10,446 nucleotides of DNA, taken from assembly GCA_937884735.1 (NCBI GenBank), contig CAKZYI010000625.1:1-10446 (forward strand). Direction: 5' to 3'. The position numbers and the translations under genes were made by a program. The DNA is from an uncultured Pleurocapsa sp. GTDB lineage: Bacteria > Cyanobacteriota > Cyanobacteriia > Cyanobacteriales > Xenococcaceae. Shown here piece by piece: positions 1 through 6,684 of the stretch. How positions within the stretch are numbered: the first letter of the stretch is position 1; each line of letters begins with the position of its first letter. The notes under the pieces are model-generated. The model had not been told where the DNA came from. It made no database searches and worked only from the letters and a program-made list of their open reading frames with translations.

Positions 1-186
1 CCAGTAGTAAATAAGATTGATTAGTGGCACTTAATTAACTGTCACTATAAAACTACAATTGTTTTGTACAAATATTTTCATTAGCCAAAAGACTGATTCC
101 TTCTAGGAGAAAGCGTTAGATTGAACTAAAAATTGGGCAAACTAGATTGATCGCAATCGATTTTAATTTTGTATCTATCTCTTGTT
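1..186 (+). promoter_or_regulatory. Upstream region of the TPR-CHAT gene
   Basis: A short hairpin (AGTGGCA at 23-29 with TGTCACT at 40-46, one G-T pair), a TATAAA at 46-51 and a 10-bp palindrome TTTGTACAAA at 63-72 lie upstream of the gene. The TATAAA could be a -10 box, but no good -35 stands before it. No coding sequence is supported here. Confidence 0.3.
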
Positions 187-2811
187 ATGTCCTCCAAATT
201 CAGACAGCGTTGCTTACTATGGCTAGTTTTTGTCGTATTAGGATTATCGATAAGTTTGTTTGCCAATATTTATCCAATTTCTCCTGTGGTAGCTACGACA
301 ATTCCCGTCGATGCAGCGATACAGACAGAAGATGTTACAGAACTAGAAAAACAGGGAAAATATTACTATTCCTTGGCTCAATTCGATCGCGCAATAAGTG
401 TTTGGCAACAGGCTAATCAAATTTATACTCAATCCCAAGACATTTTGGGACAAGGAAGAATATTGAGTAACTTGGCTTTGGCTTACAGTCAGGCAAATCA
501 TTGGCAACAGGCTAATCAAAGTATTGTCAAAAGCTTAGATTTACTAAATCAGGATTCTAAACTAAGTACGGGAGAAAAAGTCCCTATCTTGGCTCAAATA
601 TTTAACAATCAGGGGATTTTAGAATTAAATCAGGGCAAAATAGAACAGGCGATCGCATCTTGGGAGCGGGCAAAGATAAATTATCAATTGGCTTCAAATG
701 ATTTAGGCGTTGTTCGAGCTTCAATTAACCAAGCCAGTGCATTTAAGGAATTGGGATTTTATCGGCGTGCGGTAAATACTTTAACTAAAGTAGAAGAGAA
801 TTTAACTAAACAACCAGATTCTCTAATCAAAGCTACAGGATTGAGGAGTTATGGAGATATTTTGCGTCTTGTTGGACAAGTAAAGCGATCGCAAAAAGTA
901 TTGAAAGCTAGTCTAGAAGTAATATCAAATCTAAATAATCCGAATGAAGAGGTTAAAACTCTAATTGCTCTGGGTAATACTTACAAAACAAGCAATCCAC
1001 AGCAGGCTTTGAAAATTTATCGCCAAGGTTTTCAAACCTGTATTCAAGATTCTAATTGTTTGGTTAGCGATTTATCTTTACGGATTAATTTGGCAGTGGT
1101 TAATTTATTGCTAGAAACTCCCCAGTGGCGGGATAGTCAAAAATCACTTACGTCTATTCAAAATGAATTTGCTCGCTTACCCAACAGTAGAGCCAATATA
1201 GATAGAAGGGTTAACTTTGCTAATGCTTTATTCAAGTTGAATCGCAAAGCTGTTGTAGCCAAACATAGCAAGGCTAGTATTCCTGAATTATCAACTATCG
1301 ATGAATTCCTGGCAGAAACAATTGAACAGGCAAAAACAATTGATTATAAAAAAGCTCAATCCTATAGCTGGGGATTGCGAGGACAAATTAGAGAAGAATT
1401 AAAGGACTGGAATCAAGCAAAGAATTATACTCAAAAAGCCTTGATTTTGGGTCAAAAACTAAACGCACCTGAAATTGTCTATTTGTGGCAATGGCAGTCA
1501 GGCAGAATAAACAAGGCTTTAGGAGAGCGTCCAGAAGCAATTTCTCATTATTCCCGTGCGGTGGAGTTATTAAAATCCTTGAGTAAAGATTTAGTGGCTG
1601 TAGATCCTGACGTGCAGTATTCTTTCCAAGAAGGAGTTGAGCCAGTTTATCGTGAATTGGTTAGTTTACTCTTAAGCGATGATTCCAAGGGAAAAATCAG
1701 CCAAGCAAATCTTGAGGGAGGGAGGGAAGTAATAGAATCTTTGCAACTAGCTGAGTTGAACAACTTTTTTCGGGAAGCTTGCTTGGATAGTCAAGTAGTG
1801 GATATTGATAGTCTAGATCGCAAAGCTGCGGTAATTTACCCCATTATTTTGGGCGATCGTTTAGAAGTAATTTTAAGTTTGCCCAATCAACCTTTGCAAC
1901 ACTACAGAGCTAATATAAAGCGCAATGAATTAGAGGCAATAATCGAAAAATTTCGTCGCAGTATTGTAGTTCGTAGTCGTCGTAATTTCTATCTTCCAGC
2001 ACAACAACTATACGATCTTTTGATTCGTCCAGCATTAAAAGATCTAACTCAAAACGAAATTGAAACTTTAGTATTTGTCCCTGATGGCTCATTACGCAAT
2101 ATTCCTTTGGGAGCTTTATATAATGGTCGACAATATTTAATCGAGAACTATAATGTAGCTCTTACTCCTGGCTTACAACTACTAGCACCACGCCCTATCA
2201 AACAAGTAAAATTAAAGACCATCGCTGCGGGATTGACCCAAAGCAGACAAGGTTTTTCTGCACTCAACTACGTTAATTCGGAATTGAATAAAATCGAAGA
2301 AACAATTAATGGCGTTGTCTTGGTTGATGAAAAATTCACTGGTCAAGCCTTAAAACGAGAGATTCAATACTCCAACTATCCTATTGTTCATATTGCTACT
2401 CATGGGCAGTTTAGTTCTTCAATTGAAGATACTTTTCTGTTAGCTTGGGACAACAAACTAAACATTAATCAGTTGGATAATATTCTACAAACTAGAAATT
2501 TCAAGCAAGAAGATGCGATCGAACTATTAGTTTTGAGTGCTTGTGAAACAGCCACAGGAGATAAAAGAGCAGCATTGGGGCTAGCAGGAATGGCTGTCCG
2601 AGCAGGAGCCAGAAGTACTCTAGCTACTCTTTGGTCAGTAAACGATCAAGCCACTACCCAGTTAATGAGTAATTTTTATCATGAGCTATCAGACAAGCAT
2701 TTAACTAAAGCTAATGCAGTACGTCAGGCTCAGTTATCTTTATTACATCGTCATGGATACGAACATCCTTTTTATTGGGCTCCTTATGTATTGTTGGGCA
2801 ATTGGCTTTAA
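187..2811 (+). CDS. Exported TPR-CHAT domain protein (caspase-like protease fold)
   Basis: The 874-aa product starts with a basic stretch (KFRQR), a hydrophobic core (about residues 8-27) and a possible cleavage site after VVA, so it is probably exported. Residues about 45-500 are TPR-type helical repeats. From about 540 to the end is a CHAT domain, a caspase-like peptidase fold: HIATHG carries His739 and LSACETATG carries Cys786, the expected catalytic dyad, followed by the family-typical GLAGMAVRAGARSTLATLWSV and a C-terminal HPFYWAPYVLLGNW. All key residues are present, so an active protease is possible; the substrate is unknown. I chose ATG 187 because the reading frame upstream offers only a TTG at 169, and ATG gives a cleaner signal peptide. 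A second exported TPR gene follows after 81 bases. Family assignment is firm; the biological role is not known for most cyanobacterial members. Confidence 0.9.
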   Translation: MSSKFRQRCLLWLVFVVLGLSISLFANIYPISPVVATTIPVDAAIQTEDVTELEKQGKYYYSLAQFDRAISVWQQANQIYTQSQDILGQGRILSNLALAYSQANHWQQANQSIVKSLDLLNQDSKLSTGEKVPILAQIFNNQGILELNQGKIEQAIASWERAKINYQLASNDLGVVRASINQASAFKELGFYRRAVNTLTKVEENLTKQPDSLIKATGLRSYGDILRLVGQVKRSQKVLKASLEVISNLNNPNEEVKTLIALGNTYKTSNPQQALKIYRQGFQTCIQDSNCLVSDLSLRINLAVVNLLLETPQWRDSQKSLTSIQNEFARLPNSRANIDRRVNFANALFKLNRKAVVAKHSKASIPELSTIDEFLAETIEQAKTIDYKKAQSYSWGLRGQIREELKDWNQAKNYTQKALILGQKLNAPEIVYLWQWQSGRINKALGERPEAISHYSRAVELLKSLSKDLVAVDPDVQYSFQEGVEPVYRELVSLLLSDDSKGKISQANLEGGREVIESLQLAELNNFFREACLDSQVVDIDSLDRKAAVIYPIILGDRLEVILSLPNQPLQHYRANIKRNELEAIIEKFRRSIVVRSRRNFYLPAQQLYDLLIRPALKDLTQNEIETLVFVPDGSLRNIPLGALYNGRQYLIENYNVALTPGLQLLAPRPIKQVKLKTIAAGLTQSRQGFSALNYVNSELNKIEETINGVVLVDEKFTGQALKREIQYSNYPIVHIATHGQFSSSIEDTFLLAWDNKLNINQLDNILQTRNFKQEDAIELLVLSACETATGDKRAALGLAGMAVRAGARSTLATLWSVNDQATTQLMSNFYHELSDKHLTKANAVRQAQLSLLHRHGYEHPFYWAPYVLLGNWL

Positions 2812-2892
2812 TGATTACTAGTTAGGGATTTACCTAGCAAAAATTAAAATAACGACTATTATTTGATAATCAATCTTTGATAATAGAATTTT

Positions 2893-3303
2893 ATGTTTAT
2901 AAGATCTTTGAGTTTGGCATCTCTAATCTTTGTCGCTTTGATGGTTTCTCAGACTCCTGTTTCAGCCGAAAGAAACAGCTTTAGAATTGCTCAGACTACT
3001 CAATTAGAGTTAAATAATTTGCTTTTGAGGGGAAGACAATATGTACAGGCAAAAGATTATGATAAAGCTTTAGAAACTTATGAACAGGCTGCTATTTTAG
3101 ATCGAGTCAATCCTAAGATTTTTTCGGGAATAGGCTATGTATATATTCTCAAAGAAGAATACGATGCCGCAACAGAAGCTTACGAACAGGCGATCGCTTT
3201 GACTCCCAATAATCCCAAACTTTACTATGCTTTGGGCTATAGTTTGGGTAAAAAAGGAAAGCATCTAGAGGCAGCAGAAGCTTATGAAAAAGAGATCGAT
3301 TAA
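2893..3303 (+). CDS. N-terminal piece of TPR protein: signal peptide plus two and most of a third TPR
   Basis: This 136-aa product is what would be made if TAA at 3301 is obeyed. It keeps the signal peptide and the first two TPR units (RGRQYVQAKDYDKALETYEQ and the following one). It ends at residue 30 of the third unit, after EKEID, so the last helix pair is nearly complete but has no capping helix. A protein of this kind could fold as an exported mini-TPR, but the abrupt end inside a repeat argues that it is a truncation product. The start at ATG 2893 is supported by the well-formed signal peptide directly after it. Confidence 0.55.
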   Translation: MFIRSLSLASLIFVALMVSQTPVSAERNSFRIAQTTQLELNNLLLRGRQYVQAKDYDKALETYEQAAILDRVNPKIFSGIGYVYILKEEYDAATEAYEQAIALTPNNPKLYYALGYSLGKKGKHLEAAEAYEKEID

Positions 3304-3327
3304 GAGCAATTAAACTTCCAAAATCAT

Positions 3328-3990
3328 GTGGGCTTGGGAGTGGTTTTGCTGCGAGCCAAAGAATACGACCGCGCAATCTCGGCATATAAAGTTGTTTTGG
3401 CTCTAGATCCCAACAACGAGCAAGCCTATCAAGTAATATCTCGTATATTAATCGAACAAGAACGTTATCAGCAGGCAATTAACCTCCTGCGCCCAGTTAT
3501 TAGAAAATATCCTCAACTAGCTGATTTACAAATAGAGTTAGCCAATGTTTTGATTACCCAAGGAAATATTGAAGCAGCTTTACAGACATTGGAAACAGCG
3601 AAAAAAAATAATCCTCGAAATCATTTGATATATATTCAAACTGGCAATGCTCTATATCAACAAGGAGAACTTAATGCAGCTCTGACGGAATATGAGCAAG
3701 CAGAGCAACTTAGTTCTAAACATCCAGAAGCAATTGCAGGAATAGGTACAATATATTTAGCTCAAGAAAGCTACTTTAAGGCTATAGTTGCCTTCCGAAA
3801 TTTAACGGAAATTGAACCCAATAACCCTTTGGGACATCGCAACTTAGGCATAGCATTAAAAGCTAGAAATAGAAAGTCTGAAGCGATCGCAGCTTTGAAT
3901 CAGGCTTTGATACTATATGAGAATGAAGGTAATAACGAAGAAGCTGAGAATGTTGCTATCTTAATTGACGAGATCGATAATGATGAGTAG
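3328..3990 (+). CDS. C-terminal piece of TPR protein: six TPR units, possible GTG restart
   Basis: In the same frame as the upstream piece, this 220-aa segment holds TPR units 4-9 and an acidic tail (NNEEAENVAILIDEIDNDE). The first possible start after the stop is GTG 3328, 24 bases downstream of the TAA, with no clear Shine-Dalgarno sequence. A restart there would remove the first five residues of unit 4 and all export signal, leaving the protein in the cytoplasm, so independent function is doubtful. The preserved codons and repeat register show it was, until recently, one gene with the upstream piece. Confidence 0.5.
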   Translation: MGLGVVLLRAKEYDRAISAYKVVLALDPNNEQAYQVISRILIEQERYQQAINLLRPVIRKYPQLADLQIELANVLITQGNIEAALQTLETAKKNNPRNHLIYIQTGNALYQQGELNAALTEYEQAEQLSSKHPEAIAGIGTIYLAQESYFKAIVAFRNLTEIEPNNPLGHRNLGIALKARNRKSEAIAALNQALILYENEGNNEEAENVAILIDEIDNDE

Positions 3991-4090
3991 AAGTACATAT
4001 TTAATCAACTATTAGTCTCGATCTAAGCAATCTTGCCGCTCAATAATTAATCTCTCGATTTATTTGCTTCAAATATATTTATTACTCTAT

Positions 4091-4112
4091 ATATCTATAA
4101 AATATCTATAAA
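4091..4112 (+). repeat. Perfect tandem 11-bp repeat before the coiled-coil gene
   Basis: ATATCTATAAA occurs twice back to back (4091-4101 and 4102-4112), ending six bases before ATG 4119. Each copy contains TATAAA, so it could double a -10-like element, but no matching -35 is obvious. One copy is exactly one helical turn long. It may simply be slippage in AT-rich DNA. Confidence 0.6.
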
Positions 4113-4118
4113 AAAGAC

Positions 4119-4886
4119 ATGGACATCATCGAGACTGTTACTCAAATCAAGTCTCAGTTGAAAGAGATTGAGTTACAAGAACAAGCAAACCAACAAGAAC
4201 AAGCTAAAATTAATCAGCGTATAGTGGAGTTAGAACAAGAACTCCAACAACAAAATCAACAGCGCAATCAATTGGATCAAGAGGCTCTTAGACTCTATAC
4301 CCAAGCAGAAGAGTTAAGACCAAAATTGGATAAATTAGAGCGTATTGCCAATTTATCCCAAGAGTTTTTAGAACTACATACTGAATGCCAAGACAATCAG
4401 GACTTGTTAAATACTTTGTATTCTTCTGTGTCCAATACCTCAGTCGAAAACAAAAAATCGATCTCTACCGACATTTCTACAGACAAGCCAATATCTTCCC
4501 TCGAAGTTAGTCAATCAGAATCTGAGTTTTTACAAGACGATCTAGATCTTCAACAATCAAGCGATCGCAATAGTTTCAGAAAATATTCCATTACCATTGA
4601 TGAGATTAAAGCAGCCTTGCCCAATGCCGAAAAAATTTATCAAGAGCTTGTCGCAGGCTATTTAGAAGAATACAAAACTTATCAAAATTACATCATCGAT
4701 GGTTTGGACTTAATTTGGTACGCAGTAGCATTTATTGCTTTTGGTCGTCCTTCTTATCGCAAAATGGGCTTTAAATATCATCCAGATTTAGACGGTTCAG
4801 AAATGGCAATGCAGTTGATCAACACTGCTTGGTCTATTTCTCAAAACTTTTTGGGAGATTCCAATCGAGAAAATGGAGAACTATAG
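4119..4886 (+). CDS. Coiled-coil protein with C-terminal J-domain-like HPD segment
   Basis: The 255-aa protein has three parts. Residues about 5-90 are Glu/Gln/Leu-rich with heptad character (ELEQELQQQNQQRNQLDQEA) and should form a long coiled coil. Residues about 100-155 are Ser/Asp-rich and probably disordered. Residues about 160-245 form a helical C-terminal domain containing SYRKMGFKYHPDLDGSEM (HPD at 221-223) followed by AMQLINTAWSI. This strongly resembles helix II, the HPD loop and helix III of DnaJ J-domains, where HPD triggers Hsp70 ATP hydrolysis. A usual helix I (YxxLGV type) is not clear, so it may be a divergent J-domain. No signal peptide or membrane span is convincing. It is the third co-oriented gene after the TPR genes, 128 bases downstream. 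ATG 4119 is the only good start; no Shine-Dalgarno is visible. A Hsp70 co-chaperone role is inference. Confidence 0.7.
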   Translation: MDIIETVTQIKSQLKEIELQEQANQQEQAKINQRIVELEQELQQQNQQRNQLDQEALRLYTQAEELRPKLDKLERIANLSQEFLELHTECQDNQDLLNTLYSSVSNTSVENKKSISTDISTDKPISSLEVSQSESEFLQDDLDLQQSSDRNSFRKYSITIDEIKAALPNAEKIYQELVAGYLEEYKTYQNYIIDGLDLIWYAVAFIAFGRPSYRKMGFKYHPDLDGSEMAMQLINTAWSISQNFLGDSNRENGEL

Positions 4887-4890
4887 ATAA

Positions 4891-4920
4891 TTAAGTAATT
4901 ATGCAAAATTAATTACTTAA
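4891..4920. terminator. Perfect 11-bp inverted repeat after the coiled-coil gene
   Basis: TTAAGTAATTA (4891-4901) and its exact complement TAATTACTTAA (4910-4920) flank an 8-base loop, four bases past the stop codon. The stem is almost all A/T and no T-tract follows, so it would be a weak intrinsic terminator. Its position directly after the stop favours a role in ending the transcript or protecting its 3' end. Confidence 0.4.
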
Positions 4921-4970
4921 GTATAGCCGTATGAGGTTAAGACAGGACAAGTTTGTTTGATTGCTCGTAA

Positions 4971-4992
4971 GTAATAAGTAATGAGTAATAAG
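4971..4992. repeat. Short heptanucleotide repeat (GTAATRA, three units)
   Basis: GTAATAA, GTAATGA, GTAATAA stand in tandem at 4971-4991 and are followed by GT. Tandem heptamers of this kind are common between genes in cyanobacterial genomes. It lies at the point where the 3' part of the phosphatase relic disappears. Confidence 0.6.
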
Positions 4993-5009
4993 TGTCCTAA
5001 TATAAATCC

Positions 5010-5021
5010 GTATTGCAATAC
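5010..5021. repeat. 12-bp perfect palindrome
   Basis: GTATTGCAATAC reads the same on both strands. It lies between the heptamer repeat and the phosphatase relic. No function is evident; it may belong to whatever event removed the 3' end of the relic gene. Confidence 0.35.
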
Positions 5022-5032
5022 TTAGTTTGTCA

Positions 5033-5700
5033 GTATTCAAACCTACATAAATGTCCGCCACGGCAATCTCATTCTGAATACATCGCTAGTTTCTGGTGAG
5101 TCACCGCCCTCACACAAAATCCTCATGGCGATACCTTTTGAGTGAAGTATGCTTAGTGTCATAATCTTCAGGATTGGCAGGAGGTGCTAAAGACAAATCA
5201 TTTGCCATAAATATTTTTGGTACTTGATTTTGATAATTTTCTTCTGCGCTTAAAACTGTTCCCAAAGAGTTGTTCGTGCCAAACAATTTTAAAACGTATC
5301 GATAATGCGATCATCTAAATCATCTTCGTATCTCATTTATTAGGTTTACTAAACACCGCCACAGCAGCCCCAGTAGACTTAAAAATGCCTTATGGTTGGT
5401 CTAGATCAGAAATTCCTGTTACTCGCCTGTCAGCATCAAAATATGTCCGCTCCCATTGACCATTGGTATTACGCTCAACTGAAATTAGTCCTAAATCCCA
5501 AATCAATTAAGTTTTCTGTGGATACCTGCTTTATTTTTTCCTTCCAGGTTGCCAGAACATCGTATGTGTACCCTGGAGGTAAAATTAAATCGTCCTAAAC
5601 TTGATAATTGCGATAATTTTGTTTTTGTTTATCAGTAGAAAGTGAATTTATTTCCAAGGGCATAGGTATTTTTACTGTCTGAAAGCTTAAACTAGTCTTA
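5033..5700 (-). pseudogene. Decayed PhoX/DUF839-family alkaline phosphatase
   Basis: Reading the minus strand from 5700 down, blocks in changing frames line up in order with cyanobacterial PhoX-type (DUF839) proteins: PMPLE then DDLILPPGYTYDVLATW (5594-5544, preceded by an in-frame TAG), ENLIDLG, then after a frameshift LISVERNTNGQWERTY with DRRVTGI (from 5488), a TAA at 5392-5390, STGAAVAVFSKPN, a frameshift, YEDDLDDRIIDTF (5330-5292), a frameshift, GTVLSAEENYQNQV and PANPEDYDTKHT with RYRHE (5280-5113), and finally QKLAMYSE, a stop, and CRGGHLCRF (5095-5033). Compared with the family as I remember it, about 100 residues are missing after LATW, another segment is missing before PANPEDY, and everything after GGHL is lost. 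Intact members are exported calcium-dependent phosphatases that release phosphate from organic esters. At least five stops and three frame changes make this copy nonfunctional. The 5' part beyond 5700 is uncertain. Confidence 0.82.
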
Positions 5701-5771
5701 ATACCTTGTGAATTCTACTTACCAAAACAACTCTGTTGAGAAATTACTATTCTTAAGCTAAACTCCGAGTG

Positions 5772-5801
5772 TTGACAATCTATATGACTAATTTCTAAAT
5801 T
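5772..5801 (+). promoter_or_regulatory. Candidate sigma70-type promoter for the TVP38-family gene
   Basis: A perfect -35 hexamer TTGACA (5772-5777) is followed 18 bases later by TAAATT (5796-5801), which matches four of six -10 consensus positions. It faces the gene starting at 5887 and would give a leader of about 80 bases. The assignment rests on the motif alone. Confidence 0.4.
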
Positions 5802-5807
5802 CTTTAG

Positions 5808-5823
5808 TTTTCAATATTGAAAA
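5808..5823. promoter_or_regulatory. 16-bp perfect palindrome, possible operator
   Basis: TTTTCAATATTGAAAA (5808-5823) is fully self-complementary. It lies about where transcription from the candidate promoter at 5772-5801 would begin, and is followed by another TTTTCAG. A dimeric repressor bound here would block that promoter. I do not recognise the regulator. Confidence 0.35.
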
Positions 5824-5886
5824 TTTTCAGTTATTGCTTTATCTCTGTTGAGCTCTAAGTTTGAGCAGCTACCTATGTAATATCTT

Positions 5887-6555
5887 ATGATTAATTGGCA
5901 AGAATGTGTTTTTCAAACACACCACTGGCTTAGTTCCCTTTATTATTGGGCTTACCCTGCTTTTACTGGCATTTATCTTTTAGCAACCCTGATTGGCTTA
6001 CCTGCAATTTTTCTTTTTTTAGCTGCTGGTAGTCTTTTCGGTTTTGTTCCTGGTCTAATTTTAGTATCTTTTTCCGATACATTGAGCGTAGCACTTTGTT
6101 ATGCCTTGGGTAGAACTGTTGCTCGAAAGAAAATTCATCAGTGGATCGCAGAACGACCTCATTGGGGTAAGTTTGATCGAGCAGTAGCCCAAAAAGGCTG
6201 GAAGATAGTATTTCTGACACGTCTTTCTCCGATCGTACCTTCTAACGTTCTTAACTATGGCTTTAGCTTAACCAGAATTAATTTTTGGCAATATATATTT
6301 GTTTCCTGGTTGGCTATGCTGCCTGTTATATCTGTCTATGTATACCTTGCATCGGTAGGAACTAATTTACTCTCAGGCAACAACGATCCCAGGCAAATTG
6401 TGGCTTCGGTGATTGGCTTTATCACGACCCTGATGGCGATCGCCTACACTACAAAACTAATGTACGGCACTTTATTTTCTAAGACTGAGCAAGTAGAAAA
6501 ATTTGATTCTATTAGCGATCGCAATAGTAAGCGAAAAACCAGAAGTAAAGTTTGA
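5887..6555 (+). CDS. TVP38/TMEM64 (DedA-superfamily, VTT domain) membrane protein
   Basis: The 222-aa integral membrane protein carries the VTT/SNARE-associated domain over about residues 30-165. Family signatures are FLAAGSLFGFVPG (re-entrant loop region, about 44-56), ALCYALGR ending at Arg76, and RLSPIVPSNVLNYGFSLT (112-129). Hydrophobic spans lie at about 25-47, 52-75, 133-157 and 170-192; the last 25 residues are polar and basic (RNSKRKTRSKV), probably cytoplasmic. Members are thought to help lipid or small-molecule movement across membranes; the substrate of this one is not known. The length is normal for the family. ATG 5887 is the first in-frame start and no Shine-Dalgarno is seen. 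A candidate promoter and a palindrome lie upstream; the next gene converges on it, so it is probably transcribed alone. Confidence 0.88.
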   Translation: MINWQECVFQTHHWLSSLYYWAYPAFTGIYLLATLIGLPAIFLFLAAGSLFGFVPGLILVSFSDTLSVALCYALGRTVARKKIHQWIAERPHWGKFDRAVAQKGWKIVFLTRLSPIVPSNVLNYGFSLTRINFWQYIFVSWLAMLPVISVYVYLASVGTNLLSGNNDPRQIVASVIGFITTLMAIAYTTKLMYGTLFSKTEQVEKFDSISDRNSKRKTRSKV

Positions 6556-6618
6556 TCTAAGGGTTTTGCTACTAACTTAAAATGCGATCGCTCTTACCGC
6601 GATTGCATTCAGCTGTAG

Positions 6619-6672
6619 GGTGGGCAATAAAGTCGATTTAATAATACTTATGAATAAATCCAATTGCCCACC
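6619..6672. terminator. Long hairpin between convergent genes
   Basis: GGTGGGCAAT (6619-6628) pairs perfectly with ATTGCCCACC (6663-6672), and inside it GATTTA (6635-6640) pairs with TAAATC (6655-6660). The structure lies between the stop codons of two convergent genes, so it may end transcripts from both sides. The GTAGGGTGGGCAAT sequence resembles palindromic repeats seen between cyanobacterial genes, so it may be a dispersed element reused as a terminator. There is no long T-tract next to the stem. Confidence 0.5.
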
Positions 6673-6684
6673 AAAACCATAAAT

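Larger units (their letters stand above)
2893..3990 (+). pseudogene. Exported nine-TPR protein interrupted by an in-frame TAA
   Basis: Read through the stop at 3301-3303, one frame runs from ATG 2893 to TAG 3988-3990 (365 residues plus the stop position). It has a signal peptide (hydrophobic LASLIFVALMVS, likely cleaved after VSA at residue 25) and then nine TPR units, the middle ones exactly 34 residues each, marked by endings such as AIALTPNN, VLALDPNN and EIEPNN. The stop falls inside unit 3 (EID*EQLN) where neighbouring units have Leu, and the 34-residue register is unbroken across it. This is what a single TTA-to-TAA change would leave. No frameshift is seen and the downstream half looks undamaged. 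It is either a very young pseudogene, a sequencing error, or a gene expressed in two pieces or by readthrough. The role is probably a periplasmic or lumenal protein-interaction scaffold. Confidence 0.75.

Noticed and set aside
147..416. 89-codon + strand ORF overlapping the start of the TPR-CHAT gene
   Set aside because: It is out of frame with the large gene, has low-complexity Arg/Cys-rich composition and matches no recognised family.
1910..2092. 60-codon minus-strand ORF inside the TPR-CHAT gene
   Set aside because: It is a shadow of the CHAT coding frame, with no start signal or recognisable product.
3149..3478. 109-codon minus-strand ORF across the TPR gene
   Set aside because: It is antisense to clear TPR repeats and spans the stop by chance.
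4887..5032. Insertion-sequence remnant between the coiled-coil gene and the PhoX relic
   Set aside because: There are short palindromes and a heptamer repeat, but no transposase fragment, paired terminal repeats or target duplication.
5392..5598. 68-codon + strand ORF in the gene-free stretch
   Set aside because: It is exactly antisense to the PhoX relic, whose minus-strand blocks explain the sequence better.
5963..6220. 85-codon minus-strand ORF inside the TVP38-family gene
   Set aside because: It is antisense to conserved membrane-protein motifs; composition is unremarkable.
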